Positions 12,872-25,459 are shown, counted from the stretch's first letter. The stretch: DNA of 64,000 bases from Actinomortierella ambigua (GCA_016098155.1 JAAAJB010000061.1:1-64000); one strand, 5' to 3'. Program-made: numbers and translations. Notes: generated by a model from the sequence alone, not told the origin.

Positions 12872-14102
12872 GGTGGACAAATAGGAAAGGGGGATTGAAC
12901 AGAGGAGAGAGGGGAGAGTGGGGAGAGGAAAATAAACGAGTGGAGAAGAACAAGAGGGGGTGCCAAAGGAACAAAAAAATATGTACAAGATATCAAATTT
13001 ATTGGGGTGAACCTTCTGTCTCCAAAGGTCCCCCCATACAACTTTCCACCTTTCATTCCATTCTTCTGTGACGTTTCACCATGGGATCCATTTCTGATTC
13101 CTGCATCATTATTTCAGCTCAACCCACCATCACCGGCTGTTTCGCGTGAAGCGCGTTAAAAAAAAAAAAAAAGACTCCCTAGCAGGTATGCAATAGCACA
13201 TCTAAGAACCGTTTCCTTTCCAAACCGCTCGCGGCTAAACTCCGCCTCCTTGCCCGCACAAACGTTGATGTCAATATGGAATGTGGGCAGTTTATTCAGT
13301 CAAAGCGGATATGATTCGGGCTACAACGCGAACAGCAAAGTTGCCACCAACACTTCTTGTCACTCTCACACTCTTCGCCGAAAACATCCACTGTAACACA
13401 ACTAGAGTCCTCTCTGACAGATATAGTACTCACCACTAACGCACAGAAACGGCTGATTCTGCTGGCACGGGCCATGAGCGACGCTATTCAAGAATGGCCG
13501 ACTCCTATGCTCCTGGCTGGAGACGATATTGACTCTAAGAAGGGCGGACCCTCCCCCTCTCGGCAGTTGGCGATCCCTGTCTCTGGCCAACTGCCATGCT
13601 ACAAGCTCTTCACCCATAATCACCGCGCGTTGTCTTTACCAATGCATGACCACCCTCTCACAAGGGCCTTGGTTAATCCGACAGGCTTCACCAAAAAGAC
13701 AATTCATTCGTAGACAACGGGCATTGCACTATCAAGCCCTTCGCAACTTTGCTAGGGCTCCACCCAACTGGGCCACATTGGGGACCAGGAGGAAAAAAAA
13801 CATGCAACTGCGAGCACCCGAGATACCTGGAGGCCCGTGCTCTAGAGTTTCATTCTACCTGACGTCGATCATGGTGCTTTTCTTTGGGCACGCGTGTTTT
13901 CTTCAAGGTGAACGGGGGGGTTTCACTCCTGTTATTTCAGCACAATTTCTCTTGCAAACACCCCACATCCATCCAAATACGGCAATTATATACCCCTTCT
14001 GTGACGTTACACCATGGGTGGTCGTGGGGTCCATTTCTGATTCCTGCATTGTCATCTCGACCTCCTCATTTCGGACGAAGAGCATCAAGAAAAGCCCTGG
14101 CC
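12872..14102. other. divergent intergenic region between MPC1 and the Sel1 kinase
   Basis: This 1.2 kb region holds the promoters of two divergent genes. A frame open from about 13315 to 13713 (plus) has no ATG near its beginning and no recognised domain. Two stretches, 13061-13115 and 13994-14055, share an imperfect block built around TGTGACGTT, CACCATGGG and 20 identical bases (TCCATTTCTGATTCCTGCAT), suggesting a local duplication of promoter or 5' sequence. Confidence 0.5.
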
Positions 14103-16390
14103 ATGGTAAGAGGTTCGCTGGCAAGGGCACAATGCATTATTGTGTTGTAACCCAAAATTTACTTACAGGGCAAACTCCGCAATTTTTTTTTGTCTTAAAT
14201 AACGTTTTTTAGTCTCAAGCACAGCTAAGAGTTGGCCATTTAATTGGCCACGGTGGATATGGAATGGTGTTCAGCGCCAACTGGAAAAGGCGAAAAGTGG
14301 CCATCAAAAAGTTCAATGTCACTAGCATGGACAGCGAGGAGGTAGCGATGCAACAAGAGATCCAGCTCCTCGAAAAACTCCGCGACAAGTATGTCATCCA
14401 ATACTATGGAACCACCTACTATGAAGACTGCCTCGTCCTGGTCATGGAATATGCAGAGGGCGGCACGCTTCAGAGGGCCATCCAGGCCGGTCACCTCACT
14501 TGGGACGACAAGGGCCGCATCGCACAAGAGATCCTTCGAGGCCTCAGCTACATCCATGAGGAGGGCGTCATCCACCGAGACCTCAAGAGCCAGAACGTGT
14601 TGCTCAATCGCCACAACGAGGCCAAGATTTGCGATTTCGGCCTGGCCAAGGTCAAGATGTCATCGCTCTCAAAGTCTTCTGTGGACAGGAGCGCAAAGGG
14701 AACACTACGATGGATGGCGCCCGAGCTGTTTTCGAAGCGGCCCAATTACACCACCAAATCGGACATGTATTCGTTCGGGATGGTGATGTGGGAGATGGCC
14801 GCCAACTGCACCCTGCCATTCAGATACCAACAGGACTGCAATGCCGTAGCGGCGCTGGTCGAGAGGGGTGAAAGAGAAGACTTGCCGGACGACACGCCTG
14901 GCGACTATAGCAAATGTGTCGAAAGGTGCTGGAAACACGAACCAGAATTGCGACCAGAGGCGTACGAGTTGGTCATCGACGACGACGACGAGACTGCCAC
15001 CGGAAACGACCTCGTGATTGAGGAGATCTCCCTGAGCGTCACAGAGACCATGTTTAGGACGAGGATCTCGGAAAGTGCCGTCACTATCACCAAGACGGCT
15101 TCCCCTAAATTTCGAACGCATTCTCGGCCGTCGTCATCGCCGCAGTCGCCGCCGCAGTCGCCACCACCACCACCACTGCCACCTGTGGACATGATCGGTC
15201 TCCTCTTGAGCAAAGCCAAAGAAGATGATGTCGAGGCACAGAAAACCCTGGCCAAAAAGTATGATGAGGGCGAAGGGGTGGACCAGAGTCTCACCCACGC
15301 CTTCAACTGGTACCTTCGAGCGGCCACGCTGGGCGATGCGGAGGCTCAGGTCCACGTCGGACTAAAGTGTCTCGATGGCCGCGGCACGCATATAGACCAC
15401 AAAGATGCCCTGTCCTGGTTCCTCAAGTCGGCCGACCAAGGAGACGCAGGTGGGCAGGTCAACCTTGGCAAGATGTATCTCCATGGTTGGGGCGCAGTCT
15501 CAAAGGATAATGCCCGGGCCCTGTCGTGGTTCCGCAAGTCGGCCGAGCAAGGAAACGCGGACGGGCTGGCCAACCTTGGCAGGATGTACATCTATGGCTC
15601 GTCGACGGCAGGGATCGAGAGGGACTATGTCGCGGCCCTGTCGTCGCTCCGCAAGTCGGCCAAGCTAGGCCATGCAGACGGACAGTACCTCCTGGGTATC
15701 ATGTATCACAATGGCTGGGAGGTCGAGAAGGACGACACCGAGGCTTTTGCGTGGTTCCGCAAGTCGGCTGAACAAGGACACGCCGATGGACAGTGCTTCC
15801 TTGGCAAGATGTATCGGTTTGGCTGGGGAGTCGAGAAGAGCGATACCGTGGCTTTGACGTGGTTCCGCAAGTCGGCCGAGCAAGGAAACGCAGATGGACA
15901 GGTCCATCTTGGAAGGATGTACATGGGCGTGTGGGGGCTCGAGAGAAACTATGTCACGGCGTTGAAGTGGTTCTGCGCGTCGGCCGAGCAAGGAAACGCG
16001 GATGCGCAGTACTCCCTCGGCAAGATGTATCTCGAAGGCAACGTAGTCAAGAAGAGCGATACCGTTGCCTCGTCGTGGTTTCGCAGGTCGGCCGAGCAAG
16101 GAAACGCCGATGGACAAGTTGGCCTAGGCAATATGTATCTGAATGGCTGGGGAGTCGAGGAAAACAGCGCCGAGGCTTTTGCGCTGTTCCGCCAGGCCGC
16201 TGAACAAGGAAACTCAGAGGGCCAATTTAATCTCGGAGGGATGTACATGAACGGCATTGGAACCGCTGTGGATAATGCCATGGCCTTGTCGTGGTACACA
16301 AAATCGGCTGACCAAGGGCACCGGAGAGCAATATTTATGCTTAATGCAATAGGCAAAGACCTTCAGACTAGGACATCTGCAATCTGGTAG
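14103..16390 (+). CDS. TKL-like protein kinase with C-terminal Sel1 repeats
   Basis: Residues about 10-265 form a protein kinase domain: Gly loop GHGGYGMV, VAIKKF lysine, catalytic HRDLKSQN, DFGLAK, and WMAPE. These features fit the tyrosine-kinase-like group of Ser/Thr kinases. A Ser/Pro-rich hinge (about 280-320) follows, then about eleven Sel1-like repeats of 36-40 residues (pattern A-x-G-x-x-x-A-x-x-x-L-G-x-M-Y-x-x-G) up to the C-terminus. Sel1 repeats form a TPR-like solenoid that binds partner proteins, so this is probably a signalling kinase with a scaffold tail. The long exon runs 14213-16390; its frame is open back to an acceptor (TTTTTTAG at 14212). A good donor (ATG-GTAAGA) at 14105 lets a first exon contribute just the start codon, giving 726 residues; this start is inferred. 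Kinase-Sel1 fusions are expanded in Mucoromycota. The large single exon contrasts with intron-rich neighbours. Confidence 0.88.
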
Positions 16391-16895
16391 AGAAACGGTG
16401 TATATGCAAAGCATTCGGAATCTTGAAATATTTATATCTATCACGCATAAAGTGGCATGCTTTTCGATTTGTTGAGACCGATCCTCCTTCTCATAACGAT
16501 GGGGTTTCCTCCCAATACGAGGGAATGATGTGAGGTGGCCACTATGGTACTTTTTGGTGGGTGTGCCGTTTCAAAATTTCCATTTATTTTGTCCGCCTGT
16601 GCTTCCTAAAGCCGGTGCCTTCTGGACTGAAAACAAATAGTTGCCAAGTGTCAGGATCACACGCAGACATATACAAAAATCATTCTTCTTCTTATCTGCG
16701 TATTATTTCGAAAAAAAAAAATAGTCAATTTGTAGGCCTGCGCTTCTTCTGAAGTCATCGAAATTGCCAAATAGTTCCTGTCGGCACCCCAACGAGTCAA
16801 TGAGAATCCGTTTATTTTTTTTTTCTTTCCGGGTCTGGCATAACAAAAAAAAAAGAAGCCGGCGTTTGGTCAAATTACTTTCAGTCTGCCCTCCA
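16391..16895. other. convergent intergenic region, nothing seen
   Basis: This 505-bp stretch separates two convergent stop codons (Sel1 kinase and UMP1). It is A/T-rich with poly-A and poly-T runs, consistent with the 3' ends of both transcripts. No coding signal was seen. Confidence 0.6.
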
Positions 16896-18018
16896 TTATA
16901 CACGCAGACCGAGCTTGTTCTCCATGACCGTATGGACATCAACCATATCCGTCGACATCGAAGGGGCTATAAACGTTGAAATCAAGGAGGTTTGCGCAAA
17001 AAAGAGCGAGAAAGATAGGTGAGATCTCTAAGATATTGCAACGAAAATTTCCAGAAACACAAGGAATATGAAGTAGACCACATACTATTCAGGAAATCCT
17101 CAAAATCAATCGTCTCATCCTTGCCCATGAGAATGTCGAGACCGAGGTTTGACTGTGGCAGGAACGACAGGCCACGTGCCTTGGTGACCAGCTCACGCTC
17201 CATTGTCAGCTTGATGGGCATGTGCATGCCATATGTGTTGCGTGCCATTGTCAGCTTGAGTTCCTCCTGTGTTGACTCCCACTATTGGCAGTACCAAATG
17301 ATAATTACGGCGAAGAAAGATTGTTAGTCGATGGCAGGCAAAAAAGGTATGTATTACAAAGGTAAGTTGCAATGATTCTCCCATGGAACATGTCCGCTTC
17401 TTCGTCCTCTCTGGCCCTTTGATCCGTTGCAGTATCAATTGTACCCTCATACTGAAGGGTCATCCAGAAAGCGCCTGGACTTTTATGTCCAGTGACATCC
17501 ATCCACTCTGGTCTATGAGTATGATTTCGCTGACTGTGCCGGGGCATAGTGTGGATCAATTCGTGTAGTCAGGAAACGACGGAGTGGTGATGTTGCTGGG
17601 TACATTGGACCTTTTTTTTTTGGCTCCTTGGTCCTGTTGATACATAGCCCTGGAGCGAGTGGGAGATGGTAATCCCATTCCTGGTAGAACAATTCCTAAA
17701 GACAATTTGTCAATGCAAGTCATGGGCACTCACTTGGTCAAGACGATGCTCCAGAGGATGCCGTGTTGAGACCTCGGTAGAAATCTGTCGGATACCAAAG
17801 CGCATTGTGTCGTGCAGACCGTACGAGTTGCTCGTGTTGAGAACAGAGGCCTGGCCAGTGCTCTCGGCCTTGGTCGACGGGGTGAGCTTCAAGGACTAGA
17901 GACGGTTGCAAAAAATGGGATGTGCATTAGTCCCTGCTTCCTCTTCCATAAAGGCTTAATAGTCGATTTGGTTTGCAAAGGGAGCCACGAAGCATCCTGG
18001 AGCTGCAAGGCATACCAT
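16896..18018 (-). CDS. UMP1: proteasome maturation factor UMP1/POMP
   Basis: UMP1 is the chaperone trapped in half-proteasomes that coordinates beta-subunit processing and is the first substrate of the finished 20S particle. Exons 18016-18018, 17734-17895, 17086-17281 and 16896-16966 join in phase to 143 residues, the usual length (yeast and animal homologues are about 140-150). Diagnostic segments are NSYGLHDTMRFG near the N-terminus, RNTYGMHMPIKLTMER in the middle, LPQSNLGLDILMGKDETIDF, and a C-terminal ENKLGL motif matching animal POMP. The first coding exon is only the ATG, directly followed by a GTATGC donor; the second begins TCC TTG AAG. No other in-frame ATG precedes the conserved region. 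The gene is divergent from the trihelix-type gene, about 320 bp from its start, and may share a promoter region with it. Assignment is confident. Confidence 0.93.
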
Positions 18019-18338
18019 GTTGTATTTAGAATGTGTTGGTGAGGTAGGGTGTGGAATGAAAAAGGTGTCGACGGTGGGTTGAGCATTCAAAAATGCATTC
18101 GACGCGTAGGTGTCCCCAAGACTGCCGCGTAATTCCGTAACACATGCGACTGTATTCCTTCCAAATGTGCACGCGGATTCGACCAGCCGTTATCATTTCC
18201 TATAGACACGGTTTCCGTGTCAGTGTCAGACTCGAAACGAAGTTTTTTTTCGTTCCCGGAGAGGCGTGTCAGTGTCAAGGACGCAACCCACTCTCACATT
18301 TACTTTTCTCTTCTGCATTGCAATTCATCGACCTCGAA

Positions 18339-19837
18339 ATGGATCCCTCTTCCATCCCTACCCCTCCCTCCTCAACCTCCACGTCAAGATCATCAACAGC
18401 CGCGCCCCTCTGTACCACTACCACCAACAATTGCCACAACAACAGGAGCAAACAGCAGCAGCAGAACCAGTAACTGAACCAGGCGTCAATCCCTTTGCTT
18501 TCTGCTGGTCAAAAGTCGTACACTTATCCCACAGTCGCCCATTCCCCGCCACGATAGGCCTATTCCACTTCTAGCAACCACCTTTGTACTCCCCCTCCTC
18601 TACGCAATCATCCTGTCATGGCAGCGCGACCTTCTCCGACCACCATTTTAGCATCCTCCTCCATACGGCAAACATCAAACTCACAACCCTCAAATAACAA
18701 ACGGAAGGAGCCTCCTTCTCAGTCTGCACCTCGTGCACGATCGCGAGCGAAGACGCGCGCGAACAGTGCACGGCCCTCAACGTCGACTACCACAACACTT
18801 TTCGACGAGGGTTCTGAACGAGAGGCATGGCTGATTGAGCGTCTCAAGGACAAAGCATCTTTCTACCTCTGTTGGTTGGCAAGGACGACTCGAGGGGCAG
18901 CCGGTCTACCAGCAAGGCCACCATCCACAGACAGCTCGCTCAGGAGTTCAACGACAAGATGTTCCCATTGCCGGCCGCGATTGGCTTTTTTAGTACCAAC
19001 AAATCCGGCACCGGCATCAAAACCAAGCTCGTACGTATGCAGAGCGCGTTCAAGGCTGCTCGTACGATGCACATGTCCTCAGGATTCGAAAGTACCAGCA
19101 AAAAGGCATCATGGAGGAGACAGATTCAGGAACTATGTCCATTCTACTGGTCCCTTGAGCCTGTCTGGGGGCAGCAGTACTGGAAGAACGACATCAAGAT
19201 CTTCGCCGACAGCAGGACCAACTTTTCCGAGGATCGTGTTGCTGCTGATGACGACCACCGAGAGGCAGCAGATGGCCCCTACGAGGAGGACGATGGAAGC
19301 GAGCATGAGGACGTGGAACTGGCGGACGAGGCAGAGAACCAAGACGAGTGCGACCGCCAGACTCTGCAGGTGCTACGGAGTACATCTGGCCTTGCGAGCC
19401 TTGACGACGACGAGTGGGAGGATTCTGACGACTTTTCAGGAGACCCGACACAAGTGCACAATACCGGACGGCGCGCATCTTTTTCCGCACCACAGACATC
19501 TCGCAGCACATCTAAGCCGCGTACACAGATGGCACGGAAGAAAACGGCCAGCAAGAAACGGGAACTTGTGAAGGATGAACTGAACGATCTAAATCAGATG
19601 ACGCTCATAACTGCACAGCTTGAGTATCAGAAGGCGCTGATGAAGAAGGAGGTTGCATTGAAGGCTATCGAGCTGAAAATGAAACGGCAGGAGCAAGCAT
19701 TCCGGCTCAAAATGGCGAGGATAAAGGCGCGACGGACTCGCAAGTCGACACGGTCTGAAAAGTCAAGAAGCTCGGCAGACGACACCAGCGATAGTAGCGT
19801 CAGTAGCGTCGATGTTCGAGACTATATAACCATCTAA
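18339..19837 (+). CDS. Myb/SANT-like (trihelix-type) DNA-binding protein, frameshifted
   Basis: An N-terminal Ser/Thr/Pro/Gln-rich arm (from the ATG at 18339, with a probable 105-nt intron at 18470-18574) leads into a helical module. That module begins with REAWLIERLKDKASFYL in one frame (to about 18869) and continues VGKDDSRG ... HRQLAQEFNDK ... GIKTKLVRMQSAFKAART in the next frame. Together these match the trihelix or Myb/SANT-like pattern found in transposon-derived fungal DNA-binding proteins. An acidic middle (about 19230-19440) and a basic coiled coil (KKEVALKAIELKMKRQEQAFRLKMARIKARR) end the protein at 19837. The two frames overlap at 18867-18871, where one base appears to be missing; there is no plausible intron or slippery heptamer. 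About 320 codons downstream remain open, so either the loss is very recent or it is a sequence error. A long frame at 18618-19571 is partly a shadow. Confidence 0.68.
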
Positions 19838-20043
19838 ATCATCCACGGTATTCGCATTTTCTTCGGCGCTCTCCAAGATTTTTTTTAGTGTCGCTCGAAT
19901 CTATTGACAAAATTGAAACGTTTCAATAGTGGAGCGACTGACACAGAAACCGAGTACAATATATTTGCTACAAAAACAACTATTTTTTTTTCTCTCGTTG
20001 AAGAGAGATGGAAAGAAGGAGAGAGAAAGTCTTGTTGCCGAGT

Positions 20044-23000
20044 CTAATCGATCTGCTGGTTGTCGACCACCTTGAAGGGCTTGATGTGCCAAATGTTGTC
20101 AGCATATTCCTTGACGGAACGGTCCCTGAAGACGACGCAGAAAATTAAACATATCATGATTAGCATCTCACGCACTATTCATTTCACTCCCTCCAATCCC
20201 CACACACCACCCATATTCAGCGAAATCATCGTTGATCCAGGAAGAGTTACTTACGAGGAGAACTTGCCCATGTTGGCGGTGCAGCGGATACTCTTCTTGA
20301 CCCACTCATCCTGATCCTTGTACGCCGCATCGACCGCCTGGTTCGCGCGCAGGTACGACGCAAAGTCGGCCGAGATCAAGTAGTAATCCTTGCCGATCGT
20401 CAGCGTGCTGATCAGCGGCTGGAAGATCTTGGGGTCCTCAAACGTGCCCTTCTCAATCGCCGCCAACACACCCTGGAGGGCCGGGTCCATGGGCACCCCA
20501 CGGTACCGCTGCGCATAGCGCAGGTCCTCGACCTCGTGCGCCAGGCAACCAAAGATGAAGATGTTGTCCTCGCCAATCTCCTCCAGGATCTCAATGTTGG
20601 CGCCGTCCATCGTGCCCAGGATCAGGCCACCGTTCAACACAAACTTCATGTTGGACGTGCCAGACGCCTCCGTACCGGCCGTTGAGATGTGCTGCGAGAT
20701 GTCCGAGGCTGGGACAATGACCTCTGCCAACGACACGTTGTAGTCGGGGATGAAGACTACCTTGAGAAGATCGCCGACGGCCGGGTCCTGGTTGACGACA
20801 TTGGCGACGCTGTTGATCAGCTTGATGACCAACTTGGCCACATAGTAACCGGGGGCGGCCTTGCCGCCAAAGATGACCACACGTGGCTGGACATTGGCCT
20901 TCTGGGCCGGGGTCAAGGACTTGATGGTGCGGTAACGATGGATGACCGCCAAGATGTTCATAAACTGGCGCTTGTACTCGTGGATACGCTTGACCTGGAC
21001 ATCAAAGAGCGCGTCGGGGCTGACCTCGATGCCACAGCGCTCCTTGATCAGCTCAGCCAGACGGACCTTGTTGGCGCGCTTGATCGCCATCCACTTCTTC
21101 TGGAAGACCTTGTCATCAACCTTCTTGTTCAGGCCCTTGAGCAAGTCCAGGTCCTTGATCCACGCATCGCTGCCTAGCGTCTCTGTGATCAGCTCGCTCA
21201 GCTTGTGGTTGGCCTGGTTCAGCCAGCGGCGTGACGTAATGCCGTTCGTCACATTCACAAACTTGTCCGACCCATAGTACTCGACAAAGTCCTTGAAAAT
21301 CGTGTCGCGGATCAGGTTCGAGTGCAGCGCCGCCACTCCGTTCACCTTGTGCGAGCCAACGACTGCCAGATGAGCCATACGGATCTGCTGAGGCTGCGCC
21401 TCCTCGATGATGGACATGCGCTTCAGTAGCTCACGGTCGTTGGGGAACCGCTTCTCGACCTTTTGCAGGAAGAACTAGAGAGATGGGAAACAGGGAGACA
21501 GAGAGATTGGAATGAGTCTTCATAGAATAGGCAAAACAGGTGATGACTTCAAACAAAAAAAAGGGGGGGGGGAGGGAGAGAGAGAGAGATCAACACTCTT
21601 ACCAAGTTGATGTCAAAGACGATCTGCAAGTGACGGGGCAGGAGATACTCAAACATGGGGACCGACCACTTCTCCATAGCCTCGGGCAGAACTGTGTGGT
21701 TCGTAAAGGCAAAGGTTCTGGTCACAATCTCCCACGCATCGTCCCAGTTGAGCTGCTCCTCGTCGACGAGGATGCGCTGAAGCTCAACAATGGCCAGCGT
21801 AGGGTGGGTATCTATAGCCAGAGAAGGAGTGGTTCCAAAGCAGAGATCATCAGTGTTTTGATGTCCAACTATCACTCAGGCCCTAGCATTGCTGTCTCAA
21901 TGGCCTGATCCAAAAAGTCAGGCACACTTACCATTGAGCTGGATGGCAACCTGTTCAGGGAAGTCGGACCAGTCACGCTGCGACTTTTTGAAGCGACGAA
22001 CGCTGGTAGTACAAAGGAAGGAAGGATCCACGAGTGAGTGCCCATTGCTGTTGTTTTATCTTCCGCAAAATGTGATCGTGAGACAGGGTCATCCTTACAT
22101 ATCGTGAAGCGAGGCAGCAGTCCAGAAGTACTGCTGCTTCAGACGCAGCTCCTTGCCAGCCATGGTGTTGTCGTTCGGGTACAAGACGCTGGTGATCTTC
22201 TCGGCCTGAGTGGCATCCTCGACACTCTTTTCGTAGTTGCCCTCGTTGAACGAGGTCAAGTCAAAGACACGAGTGGGCTTGCTACGCCAGAGACGGATGT
22301 TGTTGCAGTTCTCGGTATCGTAGCCAGGAATGGGCACATCGTACGCAATCGCCTGCACACTCTGACCAGGCACCCACTTGTGGCGAGTCACGCCGTACTC
22401 GTCCTGGAACGAGTGAACATGACCGGCAAAGTAGATTGGGATCGAGATATCCAGGCGAGGCAACTCCCATGGGTTATCAAAGTTCAACCAGTAGTCGGGG
22501 AACTCGGCCTGATAACCTTCGATGATTCTGGGAAACAGAAGCAGGGTATTGGGGGAGGGGGTGTTGTGTGTGCGTATGTTTTTTTTTTTTTTTTTTACAG
22601 GGGAGAGAGGGAAAGACATCCTGTTATTCTTGGTTTCAAGAATGCAGAATGATCGTCATTGCCTTCTCTTTGTGGCATAAACCTTAGTTGTTTATACGCT
22701 TGATTGTGTTTTGTTATGCTTACCTCTGCTGGAAGATGCCATAGTTGTAGCGCAGACCATAGCCCCAAGCTGGGTACTCAAGTGTTGCAAGCGAGTCCAT
22801 GTAGCAGGCAGCCAGACGGCCCAGATTTCCGTTGCCGAGGGCAGCGTCGGACTCGGACTCGACCACGTCTTCCATTCTGAAGCCAAGCTGGCCAATGCCC
22901 TCTGTTGGTTTGAAGTTTAACAAACGAGTCGAAGGATGTTAACGTCACAACTTTGGATGCCAGTGCACATGCTTTTTTCCTTCCACTCTTATCAGTAAAG

Positions 23001-24626
23001 GCGTTTTCTTTAAAGTTGTGGTATCACCGCCTCAGAGGAAGAGAGGAAGAGAGTAGCATATTGGCTTTCACTCCAAAACTTACTCGCGTAGACATCCTTC
23101 AAGCCCAGATTGAGCAGAGCGTTGTCCATCGAGCGACCGAGCAAGAACTCGAGCGACAGGTAGTAGACACGCTTGGGATCAGCCTTGGACAGTTGCTATA
23201 AGCAGCAAAGGGAAAGGACGGGATAACAGAGCATGGACACAAAGAAAGTAAGAACAACGGGGAACATGTTGGTAGAAGCGGGAGAGAGCGAGAGATAACA
23301 AGACCGAGTATGAAGGGCCAAGCGGTCCCCCCCCCAGCGACAACAACAAAGATTGGGCATTGAGGAGATAGCATTGCCATATACGATTTGTCGCTCCGAC
23401 AAAAAAAAAGTTAGAAAAGCAGTGAGCGCGCAAACACCCAAAATAGTCAGTTCTTTCCATCCCATCCCATCTCACTCTATCCGAGAAAAGTCAAGGGCAA
23501 TGCCAATAGCGAGTGGCAGGCATTTACAACATCGAGAACTTACACCCTGGGTCTCGTTCCACTGGGCAATGAGGCGATCGCGAGCGCTATGCCACCCAAT
23601 CAATGGATATTTACAAAAGTTAGGACTTGCAGAGCAGAAGAGAGCAAAGGTATGGATGACCCAAGAGGACCGGCCCCAGAGGATCAACCCCAGAGTCTTG
23701 TTCAATAGCCAAGGGATTTAGCGCAGAAGAGTCTGGAGAAAGGGGGACAACATCAAGCTAGCGGGCACATGTACCTGAGAGCAACGGCCTGGTAGGCAGT
23801 AAAGTTGTCCATGTTATACGCAGCACGGGCCAAGGTGGTCGTAACATGATGCACGATGCTCTTTTGGATCGTCTCGATATCTATTGCGGAGTGGGGGGGG
23901 GGAGAGGGAGAAGGGGAGGGCGAGGGTGATAGAGCAACAGGAGGGTGAGAAACACAGATACGAGCACAATTGTTTCTCCGTACCCAAACCCCCAAATGTA
24001 TGATGTGCGATTGCTCCCCGGATCGAACAAGTAACGACACACTCATGACGCTATGACACCCCAGATACGAAATGTCCTTCGAGGGAGTGGTGGGGATCTT
24101 CTCGCCGTTCTTTTTTTCGCACAAACTCCCCTCCCCCCATTCTCCCCCTGATTTCCTCATTGGTGACGCCTGCGCTTGTTGCGTATGTGCGTGTTTGTCG
24201 CGTCTCAGGGTGGTCTGAGAGAATTGGGGAGGGGGGGAAGAAGTGGGGGCGCGTGGGAAAAGAACAGCCGAACAACAAAAATATAATCAGAGGATGTAGA
24301 CTACTTACCAGCAGCATCCTTCTTGTAAAGACGGTTCCAAAGGTCGATGGTCTCCTTGGGCCACTTGCTCCTCTCCATGTCTGCTTCCTTGGAAGTCAGA
24401 CCTACCATGCAAGGAACAGGAAAAGCGCGCAGGAGAGAGCGAGATTTGCTAGACATTGTTAGCTACTTTCTTCGAGGGATTGTTCAGCGAAGAATGCGGT
24501 TTTCTCAATACGACAAAGAGTAGGGCCATGGCAAGCAACGCGACTTGCTATGTTCAGTTTACCGGTGAAGTTGCGACGGTGGTGCATGGGGCGCTTGGGG
24601 ATAAAATCGGGTTGTTTGTCGGCCAT
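20044..24626 (-). CDS. GPH1: glycogen phosphorylase
   Basis: The enzyme is a GT35 family member that phosphorolyses alpha-1,4 glucan ends to glucose-1-phosphate in the cytosol using pyridoxal phosphate. Eleven exons join in phase: 24563-24626, 24309-24401, 23775-23880, 23544-23586, 23084-23195, 22724-22901, 22099-22527, 21932-22002, 21603-21811, 20255-21474 and 20044-20125, giving 868 residues (one more if the ATG at 24629 is used). Signatures are [56 protein letters not shown] and the PLP-lysine block [10 protein letters not shown] at about residue 712, followed by [10 protein letters not shown]. The region matches fungal and animal enzymes along its whole length with nothing missing. The 11-exon structure, with exons as short as 43 nt, contrasts with the intron-poor yeast gene. 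Identification is certain; individual splice sites are well supported by phase. Confidence 0.97.
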
Positions 24627-24629
24627 CAT

Positions 24630-25459
24630 GAAACAGTGATAGAGTGATCAAAGACTCTCGAGTGGTGGTTTAAGTATATCTGTGAAAAAAAAGACGACTG
24701 CTCTCGTATGTATAGCGAGCTTTCGAGAAAAAAGTTGAAAACGCGTGAAGACACAAGAAAAAAAAATAAAAGGACAATGGAGTAATGGAGGGAAAGGAAT
24801 GAGAGGAACAAAGGTGCAATGAGAACAAAGTGAAGGAAGAGGAAACGGAATATTTCAGAGAAAAAAAAAAGAGGGGCGGAGCGAACACGTTCTTTCTCTG
24901 GGCAAAAGGGGAAAAGATAAGACACACCTTCGAGCGGAGGTGTCACACCCGTCTTTTTTTTGATTTGGCCATCCTGTCCCCCACCTTAAACTCAACACGT
25001 TGGATAAAATATATAACTCTATGCAAGTCGTCACCAACCCATACAAAGGTTCAAGACAGACCCCATAGAACATCGACTTCCCAACTCGCCTAACTATGTG
25101 CATCCGCCAGAGTCGTGATCAGACATGTATGAGAATATATTGGCTGACAGAGCTGCCTAACTCTCCTCTCTTCTACTTCCAATCTAAGTCGCCGATGAAA
25201 AGAATACGTCTAAATCCTTCATATAAGATAATATGAACGCCACACACCTTCATGGATCTTCATCGTTCCATGGGCAGTCGGAAGCTGGCGAGTTCCCATG
25301 TTGGCGAAAAGTACCACCCGCCACACAGTCGGACCTTCACCAATCCCTGTTCAAAATGAAGTTGAATAGAAAACGTTGTATTGTTGCATATTGCCAGATT
25401 AGAGGAATTACAAGAGGCATAGTGGAAGATTAAAAAATATATATGAAAAGTCGTAGACT
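24630..25459. other. intergenic region, nothing recognised
   Basis: This 830-bp stretch lies between the phosphorylase start and the hydroxylase stop. It is A/T- and A-rich, with poly-A runs and a TATAAAA-like patch near 25006. A 66-codon frame at 25233-25433 has no recognisable motif and is not called. Confidence 0.5.

Noticed and set aside
13315..13713. Open frame upstream of the Sel1 kinase as a possible N-terminal exon
   Set aside because: No ATG near its start, no recognised domain, and no clear donor linking it in phase to the kinase exon.
24000..24090. Possible tRNA: minus strand contains a GTTCGATCC B-box-like sequence
   Set aside because: The flanking bases cannot form a T stem, and no acceptor stem or A box is found; it lies in an intron of glycogen phosphorylase.
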